64,000 bases of DNA from Pseudomonadota bacterium (GCA_018242485.1 JAFEBV010000001.1:62001-126000), one strand, 5' to 3'; positions 43,740 to 52,369 are shown, counted from the first letter of the stretch. Program-made: numbers and translations. The notes: a model not told the origin generated them from the sequence alone.

Positions 43740-45206
43740 TCACCGCACCCCATGCATCAGCTTCACGATCCACGGCGCGGCCAGCAGGTAGGCGGCGGCA
43801 ATGGCCAGCCCACTCCACAGCAGCGAGGCAAACACATGCGCGTAGCCGGCCATGCTGCCGGCACCGCCCACCGTAGTCAGCGCCGCGATCTGCCCGGACA
43901 GATCGTAGGACACGCCCACGCCGAAGAACCAGCCGCCCATCGCCAGCGAGGCGTCCTCGGGTGCGGCCAGCTTGCCGATCATCGCGTAGCCGATCGGCGA
44001 CAGCGCCAGTTCGCCCAGCGTGGACAACAGGTAGCACAACGCCAGCGGCCACCACGGCGTGCGCCCGTCGGGGCCGGCCAGATGGTCGATGGCGTACACC
44101 ATCACCCCGTAGCTCAGCGCCACCAGCAGCAGGCCGATGCCGAACTTGCGCGGGGTGGACGGATTGATCCCGCGCCGGTCCAGCCACGGCCACAGCAGCG
44201 CCAGCAGCGGCGCGAGGAACAGGATGTACAGCGGGTTGGCGGACTGGAACCAACTGTAGTCGAAGGGCGCGCGCACATGATCGCGGGCGAAGAAGTTCAG
44301 CGAGGTCGCGCCTTGCAGGCTCCACGCCCAGAACAGCACCATCGCCACGAACAGCAGCAGCATGGCGATGTAGCGTTGGCTCTGCACCCCATCGCCACGG
44401 CGCAGGCAACGCACCACGAAATACAACAGCATCAAACCCATCAACACATACACCGCCACATGCAGCGCGTCGGGGTGGGACAGCAGCTGCGCGCAGGGAT
44501 ACACCAGCGCGAGGGTGCCCGCGAGCACCGCCGGGGTGGACCACACGCGATGCAAGGGTGGACGATCTTTGCTGCCGGGCATGCGCCGATGCCGCCATTC
44601 GAAGATCGCCGCCGACACCGCCATGCCTGCGGCGGCGGCGATGAAACCCCAGCGGTATCCGTAATGCGAGCCGATCCATGCCGCGCACAGCGGCGGGCCG
44701 ATGAAGCCGCCGAGGTTGATGGCGAGGTAAAAAAGCGTGTAGCCGGCATCGCGGCGCGGATCGGCGTCGGCGTAGTTGCGCCCGACCAGCACCGTCAACG
44801 GGATTCCCAAACCGGCAGCGAGCACGAAAAACGATAGCGCCAGGGTGAAGCCTTCGCGGCTGGGCCAGGCCAGCCCGAGCAGGCCCAGCGTGGTCATCCA
44901 CAACGACAACCGCAACGCCTGCACCTCGCCGAGCACGTTGTCGGCGAGCCAGCCGCCGAGGATGGCGGTGGCATAGGTCAGGGTGCCGAATCCGGCCAGC
45001 AGCAGGTCGGCCTGCTTCAATGCCGCCGTCTTGGCCAATCCGGCGAAGAACGTGTCCGCCGCGTAGGGCGCAAGGAAGGCGCGAAAGCCGTAGAAGGCGA
45101 AGTTCAGCCCGACCGAAACCGCCAGCAGCAGCCACAGCCCGCGCGGATGGCCCAGCCAATCGGCGCGCGTGGATGCCACTTCATCGAATTCGGCGCGCAC
45201 AGTCAT
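43740..45206 (-). CDS. Divergent POT/PTR2-family transporter
   Basis: This 488-residue membrane protein has about 12 segments. The PTR2 signature around helix 5 is clear (AGYTLFYLAINLGGFIGPPL), as are later helices (STLGELALSPIGYAMIGKLA). In helix 1, where POT proteins have ExxERFxYYG, the sequence is VSVGLNFAFYGFRAFLAPYA, so the Glu and Arg residues used for proton coupling are missing. The substrate or coupling may therefore differ from the neighbouring transporter. Its ribosome site lies next to a palindrome in the leader. Confidence 0.85.
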   Translation of the reverse strand: MTVRAEFDEVASTRADWLGHPRGLWLLLAVSVGLNFAFYGFRAFLAPYAADTFFAGLAKTAALKQADLLLAGFGTLTYATAILGGWLADNVLGEVQALRLSLWMTTLGLLGLAWPSREGFTLALSFFVLAAGLGIPLTVLVGRNYADADPRRDAGYTLFYLAINLGGFIGPPLCAAWIGSHYGYRWGFIAAAAGMAVSAAIFEWRHRRMPGSKDRPPLHRVWSTPAVLAGTLALVYPCAQLLSHPDALHVAVYVLMGLMLLYFVVRCLRRGDGVQSQRYIAMLLLFVAMVLFWAWSLQGATSLNFFARDHVRAPFDYSWFQSANPLYILFLAPLLALLWPWLDRRGINPSTPRKFGIGLLLVALSYGVMVYAIDHLAGPDGRTPWWPLALCYLLSTLGELALSPIGYAMIGKLAAPEDASLAMGGWFFGVGVSYDLSGQIAALTTVGGAGSMAGYAHVFASLLWSGLAIAAAYLLAAPWIVKLMHGVR

Positions 45207-45216
45207 GGCTATCTCC

Positions 45217-45310
45217 CCCTCCCCCGTTTACGGGGGAGGGTTGGGGTGGGGGGCGAAGAATGCGACAAAAGCTCCCCCCATCCCAGCCTTCCCCCGCAAG
45301 CGGGGGAAGG
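45217..45310. repeat. Two-palindrome element, D type, copy 2 (94 bp)
   Basis: CCCTCCCCCG-ttta-CGGGGGAGGG followed by TTGGGGTGGGG, then CATCCCAGCCTTCCCCCGCAAGCGGGGGAAGG. It fills most of the leader between tryptophan dioxygenase (stop at 45382) and the POT gene (start at 45206). Confidence 0.85.
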
Positions 45311-45381
45311 GGCAAAAGCGCCATGTGCTGGAAGGGTGAGGGTCAAGCGTTTCTTCACGCTGGCGATCTCCTGCCCGACGC

Positions 45382-46239
45382 TCACGCGGTGTCGCCGCGC
45401 AGCACCGTGCGCACCTCGAACAGTTCGGGAAAGAAAGTCAGTTCCAGCGCCTGCTTGAGGAAGCCCACGCCCGACGAACCGCCGGTACCGCGACGGTAGC
45501 CGATGATGCGCTCGACGGTTTTCATGTGGCGGAAGCGCCAGGTCTGGAAGTTGACCTCGATGTCCACCAGCGATTCGCACAGTTCGTAGGCATCCCAGAA
45601 CTGCGCGGTGTTCTCGTAGATGCGCGCGAACACCGGCACCAGCGCCGGCTCGCGCACATGCGCGCGGGAGACATCGCGGGTCAGCAGCGCGGCGGGCACC
45701 GCATGACCGTTGCGCGCCAGCCACGCCAGCGATTCGTCGTACAGCGAAGGCGCTTCCAGCGCCTGCCGCAGTTGCGTGGACGCGGCCTCGTCGTGGGCGA
45801 ACATCGCCAGCATGTCGGCGTTCTTGTTGCCCAGCGAGAACTCCACCAGCCGGTATTGCAGCGACTGGAAACCCGACGACGGCCCCAGCGTATCGCGGAA
45901 GCGCAGATATTCGCTGGGGGTGAGGGTTTCCAGCACTGACCACATGCCGGTCAACTGCTGCTGCACCTGCTTGATCCGCGCGAACATCTTGAAGCACGGG
46001 CCGATGCGGTCTTCGCGCAGATGCGCCAGCACCGCACGCAGTTCGTGGATGATCAATTTCAACCACATCTCGGCGACGTGGTGCTGGACGATGAACAGCA
46101 TCTCGTCGTGCTGATTCGACAGCGGCCGCTGCGCCGACAGCAACGTGTCCAGATGCAGGTAGGCGCCGTAACTGAGCTGCCCGCGAAAATCCGTGGTGAT
46201 GCCTGCTTCCAGCGCGCGCTGGTTGTCCGTGGTCGTCAT
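45382..46239 (-). CDS. kynA: Tryptophan 2,3-dioxygenase
   Basis: This 285-residue haem enzyme opens the indole ring of tryptophan to N-formylkynurenine. It has [54 protein letters not shown] and [36 protein letters not shown], with the axial haem His in WRFRHMKT. The length is normal. It is divergent from the E1alpha gene. No kynurenine pathway partner genes lie nearby. Confidence 0.96.
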   Translation of the reverse strand: MTTTDNQRALEAGITTDFRGQLSYGAYLHLDTLLSAQRPLSNQHDEMLFIVQHHVAEMWLKLIIHELRAVLAHLREDRIGPCFKMFARIKQVQQQLTGMWSVLETLTPSEYLRFRDTLGPSSGFQSLQYRLVEFSLGNKNADMLAMFAHDEAASTQLRQALEAPSLYDESLAWLARNGHAVPAALLTRDVSRAHVREPALVPVFARIYENTAQFWDAYELCESLVDIEVNFQTWRFRHMKTVERIIGYRRGTGGSSGVGFLKQALELTFFPELFEVRTVLRGDTA

Positions 46240-46366
46240 CGTGTCCTCCGTGCGACAATGATAAGCCCAGCCGTGGGCGGTTCAGGCCATGCGGCCTGCG
46301 GGGCGTCGCCAGCCGGCACGGTACGGCACGCAGCCTTCCCATCACCATCCAGCAACGAGCCCCGCC

Positions 46367-47446
46367 ATGAGCATCGCGGCACGCTTCGAAATCGAATACC
46401 TGCAATACCTCGACCCCGCCGGCAAACCCGTCGGCAAGGATCTGCCCGAAGTCGCCAAGGACACCGCGCGGCTGGTCGAGATCTTCAAGCAGATGTTGTT
46501 CCTGCGCGTGTTCGACACCAAGGCGATCGCGCTGCAACGCACCGGCAAGCTCGGCACCTACGCGGCGTGCCTGGGCCACGAGGCCACGCATGTGGGCATC
46601 GGCGCGGCGATGCTGCCCGAGGACGTGTTCGCGCCCAGCTACCGCGAATACGGCGCGCAGTTCATGCGCGGGGTGCCGCCGCGCAACATCCTGCTGTACT
46701 GGGGCGGCGACGAGCGCGGCAACGTGTTCGAAGGCCCCAAGCACGACTACCCCTGGTGCGTGCCGATTTCCACCCAGTGCCTGATGGCCTCCGGCGCGGC
46801 GCTGAGCTTCAAGCTGCGCAAGCAACCGCGGGTGGCGGTGGCTGTGTGCGGCGATGGCGGCTCGTCGAAGACCGACTTCTACGCCGCGCTCAACACCGCC
46901 GGCGCCTTCACCTCGCCACTGGTGCTGTGCGTGGTCAACAACGGCTGGGCGATCTCCGTGCCTCGCAAAGCACAAACCGGCGCGCAGACGCTGGCGCAGA
47001 AGGGTCTGGCCGGCGGCCTGCACTGCCTGCAGGTGGACGGCAACGACCTGCTGGCGGTACTGGAAGGCATGCGCCGCTGCATGGAGCGCGCGCGCAGCGG
47101 GCAAGGCGGCAGCGTGATCGAGTTCATGACCTATCGCCTGCACGACCACACCACCGCCGACGACGCCCGCCGCTACCGCGACGATGCGGAAGTGAAGGAT
47201 GCGTGGACGCGCGACCCGATGCCGCGCATGCGCGCCTGGCTCACCGACCGCAAACTCTGGGACGAGGCGAAAGAGAAGGCCTGGGCCGAGGAATGCGCCG
47301 CGAAGGTGGACGTGGAAATCAACGCCTACCTCAACACCCCGGTGCAGCCGGTGGAGGCGATGTTCGATTACCTGTACGCGGAGCTGCCGGCCGATCTGGC
47401 CGCGCAACGCGCCGAAGCGATCGCCGGGGAGAGCCGGAAGCTTTGA
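46367..47446 (+). CDS. 2-Oxoacid dehydrogenase E1 component, alpha subunit
   Basis: This 359-residue subunit belongs to a thiamine-diphosphate 2-oxoacid dehydrogenase (pyruvate or branched-chain type). The TPP motif GDGGSSKTDFYAALNTAG...LCVVNN is complete. Substrate-loop regions are CLGHEATHVGIGAAMLPED, APSYREYGAQFMRGV and the phosphorylation-loop-like YRLHDHTTADDARRYRD. ATG 46367 is preferred. It is followed by E1beta, an unknown gene and E2 on the same strand; no E3 is present. Sequence alone does not settle pyruvate versus branched-chain substrates. Confidence 0.93.
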   Translation: MSIAARFEIEYLQYLDPAGKPVGKDLPEVAKDTARLVEIFKQMLFLRVFDTKAIALQRTGKLGTYAACLGHEATHVGIGAAMLPEDVFAPSYREYGAQFMRGVPPRNILLYWGGDERGNVFEGPKHDYPWCVPISTQCLMASGAALSFKLRKQPRVAVAVCGDGGSSKTDFYAALNTAGAFTSPLVLCVVNNGWAISVPRKAQTGAQTLAQKGLAGGLHCLQVDGNDLLAVLEGMRRCMERARSGQGGSVIEFMTYRLHDHTTADDARRYRDDAEVKDAWTRDPMPRMRAWLTDRKLWDEAKEKAWAEECAAKVDVEINAYLNTPVQPVEAMFDYLYAELPADLAAQRAEAIAGESRKL

Positions 47447-47558
47447 CGAGATGCGTTGAAGCGCATCTCGTCCCGGCGAGCGCCCAGCCAAGGATGGCTG
47501 GGCCGGCACCACGCACCATGGATGGTTGCTCGCGACACCACTGCAACGGAGCTTATTG

Positions 47559-48539
47559 ATGGCCGCCATCACCCTGATCGAAGCGATCACCCAAGCCCTC
47601 GCTTACGAAATGAAGCACGACGACACCGTCTATGTCCTCGGCGAGGACGTGGGCGTCAACGGCGGCGTGTTCCGCGCCACCGCCGGGCTGTCGGCGAAGT
47701 TCGGCCCCGAGCGCGTGCTCGACACCCCGCTGGATGAAACCTCCATCGCCGGTCTCACCGTCGGCATGGCGAGCCAAGGCTTGAAGCCGGTGGCCGAAGC
47801 GCAGTTCGACGGCTTCATGTATCCGATGGTGGACTTCATGGTCTGCCACGCCGCGCGCATGCGCTACCGCACACGCGGGCGGCTGACCGCGCCGCTGGTG
47901 CTGCGCGTGCCGTGGGGCGGCGGCATCCGCGCGCCCGAGCACCACTCCGAGGCCAACGAGGCGATCTTCACCAACGTGCCGGGTCTGCGCGTGGTGCTGC
48001 CGTCCTCGCCGCAGCGCGCCTACGGCCTGCTGCTGGCCGCGATCCGCGACCCGGATCCGGTGATCTACATGGAGCCCAAGCGCATCTATCGCCAGTACAA
48101 GGAAGAAGTGCCCGACGACGGCGAGGCGCTGCCGCTGGACGTGTGCTTCGTGCTGCGCGACGGTTCCGACGTGACCCTGGTGACCTGGGGCGCGCAGGTG
48201 AAAGAAACGCTGGAAGCCGCCGACGCGCTGGCGAAGGACGGCATCAGCGCGGAAGTCATCGACGTGGCCACGCTCACCCCGCTGGACTTCGACACCATCG
48301 CCGAGTCGGTGCGCAAGACCGGCCGCTGCGTGATCGTGCACGAGGCCCCGAAGACCGCCGGTTTCGGCGGCGAGATCGCCGCGCGCGTGGCCGAGGAATG
48401 CCTGTACGACCTGCTCGCGCCGGTCGAGCGCGTCACCGGTTACGACACGCATATTCCGCTGTTCCGGTTGGAGATGAAGTACCTGCCGAGCGTGGCCAAG
48501 ATCGTCGCGGCGGTGAAGCGGACGCTGGCGGTGAGCTGA
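47559..48539 (+). CDS. 2-Oxoacid dehydrogenase E1 component, beta subunit
   Basis: This 326-residue partner of the E1alpha subunit completes the active site of the alpha2beta2 E1. It has ITLIEAITQALAYEMKHDD, VLGEDVGVNGGVFRATAGL, DTPLDETSIAGLTVGMASQG, QFDGFMYPMVDFMVCHAARM and RVPWGGGIRAPEHHSE, all typical. The C-terminal half with DVATLTPLDFDTIAESVRKT and VHEAPKTAGFGGEIAA is intact. It starts 112 bp after E1alpha. A 5-bp gap precedes the next, unknown gene. Confidence 0.95.
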   Translation: MAAITLIEAITQALAYEMKHDDTVYVLGEDVGVNGGVFRATAGLSAKFGPERVLDTPLDETSIAGLTVGMASQGLKPVAEAQFDGFMYPMVDFMVCHAARMRYRTRGRLTAPLVLRVPWGGGIRAPEHHSEANEAIFTNVPGLRVVLPSSPQRAYGLLLAAIRDPDPVIYMEPKRIYRQYKEEVPDDGEALPLDVCFVLRDGSDVTLVTWGAQVKETLEAADALAKDGISAEVIDVATLTPLDFDTIAESVRKTGRCVIVHEAPKTAGFGGEIAARVAEECLYDLLAPVERVTGYDTHIPLFRLEMKYLPSVAKIVAAVKRTLAVS

Positions 48540-48544
48540 GATCC

Positions 48545-48907
48545 GTGCCGGTGCGCGTGTTCGACGTCTCGCCATCGGCCCGCGGCCCGCTCGCCTTCGA
48601 AGTGAGCGCGGCGCTGGGCCGGCGGCAGGCGGCGAAGGTGGTGGCGACCATCGCCGGCGTGCGCGTGTTGCGGCGGCCGAAACTGATCGCGAGGATGGAT
48701 CAGGAAGTATTCTGCGAGTTCGAACTGGAAGGACAGCGCTTCAACATCTGGCAACCGCAAGGCCACGCCGGGCGTTACTGGATCGGCCCCGACAGCGGCA
48801 AGAAAACCCCGGTCCTGCTGCGCATCCGGCAGGCCTTCATCGACCACAAGCAACCGGCGCGCCGCGGCATCGCCGGCCTGATCGGCAAACTCAAGGGAAC
48901 GCCATGA
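48545..48907 (+). CDS. Unknown protein within the E1/E2 operon
   Basis: This 120-residue basic protein was not recognised. It runs from GTG 48545, 5 bp after the E1beta stop, to a TGA overlapping the E2 ATG (ATGA). This tight spacing makes it very likely a real, translationally coupled gene. No signal or membrane segment is seen. Motifs that stand out are VFDVSPSARGPLAFEVSAAL, FCEFELEGQRFNIWQPQGHA and KTPVLLRIRQAFIDHKQPARRG. It may be an accessory factor of the dehydrogenase, but this is inference from position only. Confidence 0.75.
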   Translation: MPVRVFDVSPSARGPLAFEVSAALGRRQAAKVVATIAGVRVLRRPKLIARMDQEVFCEFELEGQRFNIWQPQGHAGRYWIGPDSGKKTPVLLRIRQAFIDHKQPARRGIAGLIGKLKGTP

Positions 48908-50328
48908 GCCAGAACAAGACCTTCTTCCTCCCCGACCTCGGCGAAGGCCTGCCGGATGCGACCATCGTGGAATGGCACGTCAAGGTCGGCGACGTGATCC
49001 GCCTCGACGAGAATCTGGTGTCGATGGAAACCGCCAAGGCGGTCGTCGATGTGCCCTCGCCGGTCTCCGGCAAGGTGCTCAAGCTCGCCGGTGGCGCGGG
49101 CGACGTGATCGTCACCGGCAAGATGCTGGCCGAGTTCGCGATCGATCCCGCGCTGCCGCAGCGCGCCGAAGGACAGGACACCGGGCACCATCATGGTGGT
49201 GGGCATCACGAAGAAACCGCACCCGTCACGCCCCCACCCCAACCCTCCCCCGCAAGCGGGGGAGGGAGTCAAGCGGCACCGCAGGCCGAGGCCGCGCGCC
49301 CGGACAGCGGCACCGTGGTCGGCGCGATGCAGAGTTCGGATGCAATTCGCAGCGAGGCGGCGCTGGCCATCGGCGGAGTGAAGGCGGTGCCGGCGGTGCG
49401 CGCACTGGCGAAGAAACTGAAGGTCGATCTGTCCCGCGTGCAGCCCACCGGCGCCGAGGGCGTGATCACCATGGCGGATGTGAAGAATGCCGCGGCCAGT
49501 GGGAGTGCGGCTTTACTCCCCTCTCCCACCGGACGAGGGGCTGGGGGTGAGGGAACCATGCCAACACACAGCCTTCCCTCATCCGGCGCTGGCGCGCCAC
49601 CTTCTCCCGGGGGGAGAAGGGAAGCCGAGCGCAGCACCCTGTCCGCCACCGGCAAACCGATGCGCACGCAACCGCCGACGGTGGCCGCCAGCGGCCAGCC
49701 CGAACAGCTCAAGGGCGTGCGCCGCAACATGGCGCGGGTGATGGCCGCCGCGCACGCGCAGGTCGTGCCGACCACCATCGTCGACGACGCCGACCTGCAC
49801 CAGTGGATCGGCAAGCAGGACATCACCGCCCGCCTCGTGCGCTCGATCGTCGCCGCCTGCAAGGCCGTGCCCGCGCTCAATGCGTGGTTCGACGGCGAAA
49901 AACTCAGCCGCACCCTGCATCCGCACGTGGATATCGGCATCGCGGTGGACACCGACGAAGGCCTGTTCGTGCCCGCCCTGCGCAACGCCGACATGCTCGA
50001 CGGCGGCGGCATCCGCATGGCGATCAAGCGCCTGCGCGCGCAGGTCGAGGATCGTTCCATCGCGCCGTCGGAACTGAGCGGCTACACCATCTCGCTGTCG
50101 AACTTCGGCATGTTCGCCGGCCGCTACGCCTCGCCGGTGGTGGTGCCGCCGTGCGTGGCCATCGTCGGCGCCGGCAAGCTGTGCCACGACGTGGTCGCGG
50201 TGATGGGCGGCATCGAGGTGCACCGGCGCATGCCGATCTCGCTGACCTTCGACCACCGCGCCTGCACCGGCGGCGAGGCCGCGCGCTTCCTCAAGGCGCT
50301 GCTGGACGATTTGTCGGCACCGAACTGA
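48904..50328 (+). CDS. 2-Oxoacid dehydrogenase E2 (dihydrolipoamide acyltransferase)
   Basis: This 474-residue protein has a lipoyl domain (1-80; lipoyl Lys45 in SMETAKAVVDVPSP), a His-rich linker (91-103), a peripheral subunit-binding domain (about 155-197, VPAVRALAKKLKVDLSRVQP) and a catalytic domain (about 265-474). The two linkers contain residues translated from interspersed palindromes: about 109-121 (PPPQPSPASGGG) and about 205-239 (LPSPTGRGAGGEG, then SSGAGAPPSPGGRR). In the active-site motif, TFDHRACTGGEA, the catalytic His is kept, but the usual Asp of HxxxDG is Thr. No E3 gene follows. It transfers the acyl group from E1 to CoA. Confidence 0.93.
   Translation: MSQNKTFFLPDLGEGLPDATIVEWHVKVGDVIRLDENLVSMETAKAVVDVPSPVSGKVLKLAGGAGDVIVTGKMLAEFAIDPALPQRAEGQDTGHHHGGGHHEETAPVTPPPQPSPASGGGSQAAPQAEAARPDSGTVVGAMQSSDAIRSEAALAIGGVKAVPAVRALAKKLKVDLSRVQPTGAEGVITMADVKNAAASGSAALLPSPTGRGAGGEGTMPTHSLPSSGAGAPPSPGGRREAERSTLSATGKPMRTQPPTVAASGQPEQLKGVRRNMARVMAAAHAQVVPTTIVDDADLHQWIGKQDITARLVRSIVAACKAVPALNAWFDGEKLSRTLHPHVDIGIAVDTDEGLFVPALRNADMLDGGGIRMAIKRLRAQVEDRSIAPSELSGYTISLSNFGMFAGRYASPVVVPPCVAIVGAGKLCHDVVAVMGGIEVHRRMPISLTFDHRACTGGEAARFLKALLDDLSAPN
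49231..49266 (+). repeat. Single palindrome inside the E2 gene, linker 1
   Basis: CCCCACCCCAA then CCCTCCCCCGC-aa-GCGGGGGAGGG, an inverted D-type half-element, read in frame as Pro/Ser/Gly-rich linker. Confidence 0.85.
49518..49621 (+). repeat. Composite two-palindrome element inside the E2 gene, linker 2 (104 bp)
   Basis: CCCCTCTCCC-accggac-GAGGGG-CTGGGGGTGAGGG, then CCCTCATCCGGCGC-tgg-CGCGCC and CCTTCTCCCGGGGGGAGAAGG. The layout is the same as at 3849-3959; all 104 bp are in the open frame. Confidence 0.85.
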
Positions 50329-50343
50329 GGCCACCGCATCGGC

Positions 50344-50727
50344 ATGCCCCACCGCAGCCGCATCAGCGCCTACGTCCTCGACTGCAAGGTCGAGGATCTG
50401 GCCGAGGCCACGCGCTTCTGGAGCGCGGCGCTGGGGCGCGCGATCGCCTCCGCCGATCAGGATGGCGACGGCAAATACGCCGAGTTGGCAACCGACGCCG
50501 ACGAGCCTTTCCTGTTGCTGCAGCGCGTGGATCACGAGGCGCGCATTCATCTGGACATCGAGACCGACGATCTCGACGCCGAGGTGGCGCGACTGGAGGC
50601 GCTGGGCGCGACGCGCGTGGCCTTCGTCAAGCGCTGGTGGGTGATGCAGGCGCCGACCGGGCATCGCTTCTGCGTGGTGCGCAAGCAGCGGCCCGAGTTC
50701 GGATCGCACCTCAACCACTGGGATTGA
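50344..50727 (+). CDS. VOC (glyoxalase/dioxygenase-fold) family protein
   Basis: This 127-residue protein with a single vicinal-oxygen-chelate-like domain has AYVLDCKVEDLAEATRFWSAAL at the start, RIHLDIETDDLDAEVARLEALGA in the middle and VMQAPTGHRFCVVR near the end, matching the short glyoxalase-like proteins. The function is unknown; no strict set of metal ligands can be assigned. It lies 15 bp after E2 on the same strand and may be part of that operon. Confidence 0.85.
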   Translation: MPHRSRISAYVLDCKVEDLAEATRFWSAALGRAIASADQDGDGKYAELATDADEPFLLLQRVDHEARIHLDIETDDLDAEVARLEALGATRVAFVKRWWVMQAPTGHRFCVVRKQRPEFGSHLNHWD

Positions 50728-50760
50728 CGACGTGCTGGAAGCCCCGCGCGTGGCTGCTCG

Positions 50761-51057
50761 TCACGCCGGTTTGCGCAGCAGCGGGATGCGCAAAAAGACC
50801 GCCAGCGTCATTACCCCGAGGAAGACGCTGTAGGCGATGAGGCAGGCGAAGATCTGCTTCCACATCGCGCCCACGTCGGTGTTTGCGGTGCGATAAGCCC
50901 AGTTCATACCGATGAAGCTGCCGCCACCTGCGAGCAGCAACGTGAGCGCGTCGAACAGCTTGCGCGCCGAGGGGCGTGGTTGGCGCGGGTAGATCCAGAA
51001 CAACGCGCCGAGGATCAGGAACCACGGCGAGAAAAGGATGAGGGCGAGATAGGGCAT
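50761..51057 (-). CDS. Small membrane protein, unknown
   Basis: This 98-residue protein has three hydrophobic segments (about 4-22, 36-54 and 68-92). The N-terminus YLALILFSPWFLILGALFWI, a basic loop and GGGSFIGMNWAYRTA are notable, but no family is recognised. It starts 4 bp after the trpS stop on the same strand, so it is likely co-transcribed with trpS. Confidence 0.7.
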   Translation of the reverse strand: MPYLALILFSPWFLILGALFWIYPRQPRPSARKLFDALTLLLAGGGSFIGMNWAYRTANTDVGAMWKQIFACLIAYSVFLGVMTLAVFLRIPLLRKPA

Positions 51058-51061
51058 CGGC

Positions 51062-52363
51062 TCAGTCCGCTGCCTGCAGTTCGCGCAACGCGACTGCGAG
51101 CGCGACTTCGTCGATGCCTTCCGCGTGCGTTGCGTGCCGCATGAGTTCCGCCTGTTCGATGCCTTTCGACTTGATGCGACCGATCAACGCTCCTGCCTCC
51201 TTCGGTGACGGGAAGCCGGTGCTCTGCAACAGCAGACGGCCGTCGGCGTCGATCAACTTGAAGTAGAACCGTCCATCATTCTCGCGGTACTGCTTGAACT
51301 GTGGCAGCGCGGCCTTGGCCTTGCCGCGCACATTCACAGCCTGCGTAGTCGCCGCCAGGTTGCGCAAGCCCACCGCCTCGCGCAGTTGTGCGAGCAGCGG
51401 CTTGGCGATCGCGCGCGCCTTGTTTGCGCCGTGGCGAAGCTGTTCCTCGATGCGTTGCGGATGGGCGATCAGCGCCTCGTAGCGTTCGCGCAGCGGCGAC
51501 ACTTCGGCATCGATGCGTTCGAATAATTTAATTTTCGCGTCGCCCCAGCCGATGCCATCGGCGAAGGCGTGTCGCATGGCGGTGGTTTCATCGGCCGTCG
51601 CGAACGCTTGGTAGAGCTGAAAGACGTTGGATCCGTCCGCGTCTTTTGGCTCGCCCGGCATCTTCGAGTCGGTGACGATCCCGGCGATGAGCTTCCTTAA
51701 CTCGCTCTGCTGACAGAACAGCGGAATGGTGTTGTCATAGCTCTTGCTCATCTTGCGACCATCCAGCCCCGGCAAGGTGGCGACGTGTTCCTCGATCGCC
51801 GCCTCGGGCAGCACGAAAAACGGTCGTGAATTCCGCTCGCCATACAGGTGATTGAAACGCGCGCCGATGTCGCGCGCCATCTCTATGTGCTGCACCTGAT
51901 CGCGGCCGACCGGCACCTTGTGCGCGTTGAACAACAGGATGTCGGCGGCCATCAGCACCGGGTACATGAACAATCCCGCGGTGATGCCGGCATCCGCATC
52001 GGCACCCTCGGCGAGGTTGCGATCCACCGCCGCCTTGTAGGCGTGCGCGCGGTTGAGCAGGCCCTTGGCGGCCACGCAGGTCAGCAGCCACGTCAGCTCG
52101 GGTATTTCAGGAATATCCGATTGGCGATAGAACCACACGCTTTCCGGATCGAGTCCGCAGGCGAGCCATGCCGCCGCGATTTCCAGCGTCGAGCGTTGCA
52201 CGCGCGCCGGCTCGGAGACCTTGATCAGCGCGTGATAGTCGGCGAGGAAGTAGAACGATTCCACGCCCGGCGCGCGGCTGGCGGCGATCGCCGGGCGGAT
52301 GGCGCCGACGTAGTTGCCAAGGTGCGGGGTGCCGGAGGTGGTGATGCCGGTGAGGATGCGCAT
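51062..52363 (-). CDS. trpS: Tryptophanyl-tRNA synthetase with extra C-terminal domain
   Basis: This 433-residue class I synthetase charges tRNA-Trp. It has the HIGH-like motif TTSGTPHLGNYVGAI, the tryptophan pocket FLADYHALI, MYPVLMAADILLFNAH and the KMSKS loop GRKMSKSYDN. The usual length is about 330-350; here about 80 extra residues at the C-terminus include GRFYFKLIDADGRLLLQSTG and FPSPKEAGALIGRIK, which resemble a YegP/DUF1508 unit. ATG 52363 is the family start (MRILTGITTSGTPHLGNY). The frame remains open upstream through an eight-copy 7-bp array, and no Shine-Dalgarno is visible. Confidence 0.94.
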   Translation of the reverse strand: MRILTGITTSGTPHLGNYVGAIRPAIAASRAPGVESFYFLADYHALIKVSEPARVQRSTLEIAAAWLACGLDPESVWFYRQSDIPEIPELTWLLTCVAAKGLLNRAHAYKAAVDRNLAEGADADAGITAGLFMYPVLMAADILLFNAHKVPVGRDQVQHIEMARDIGARFNHLYGERNSRPFFVLPEAAIEEHVATLPGLDGRKMSKSYDNTIPLFCQQSELRKLIAGIVTDSKMPGEPKDADGSNVFQLYQAFATADETTAMRHAFADGIGWGDAKIKLFERIDAEVSPLRERYEALIAHPQRIEEQLRHGANKARAIAKPLLAQLREAVGLRNLAATTQAVNVRGKAKAALPQFKQYRENDGRFYFKLIDADGRLLLQSTGFPSPKEAGALIGRIKSKGIEQAELMRHATHAEGIDEVALAVALRELQAAD

Positions 52364-52369
52364 GCCGGA

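Noticed and set aside
45209..47590. A 793-codon minus-strand frame
   Set aside because: It lies over the E1alpha gene and, in another frame, over tryptophan dioxygenase; its translation has no domain features.
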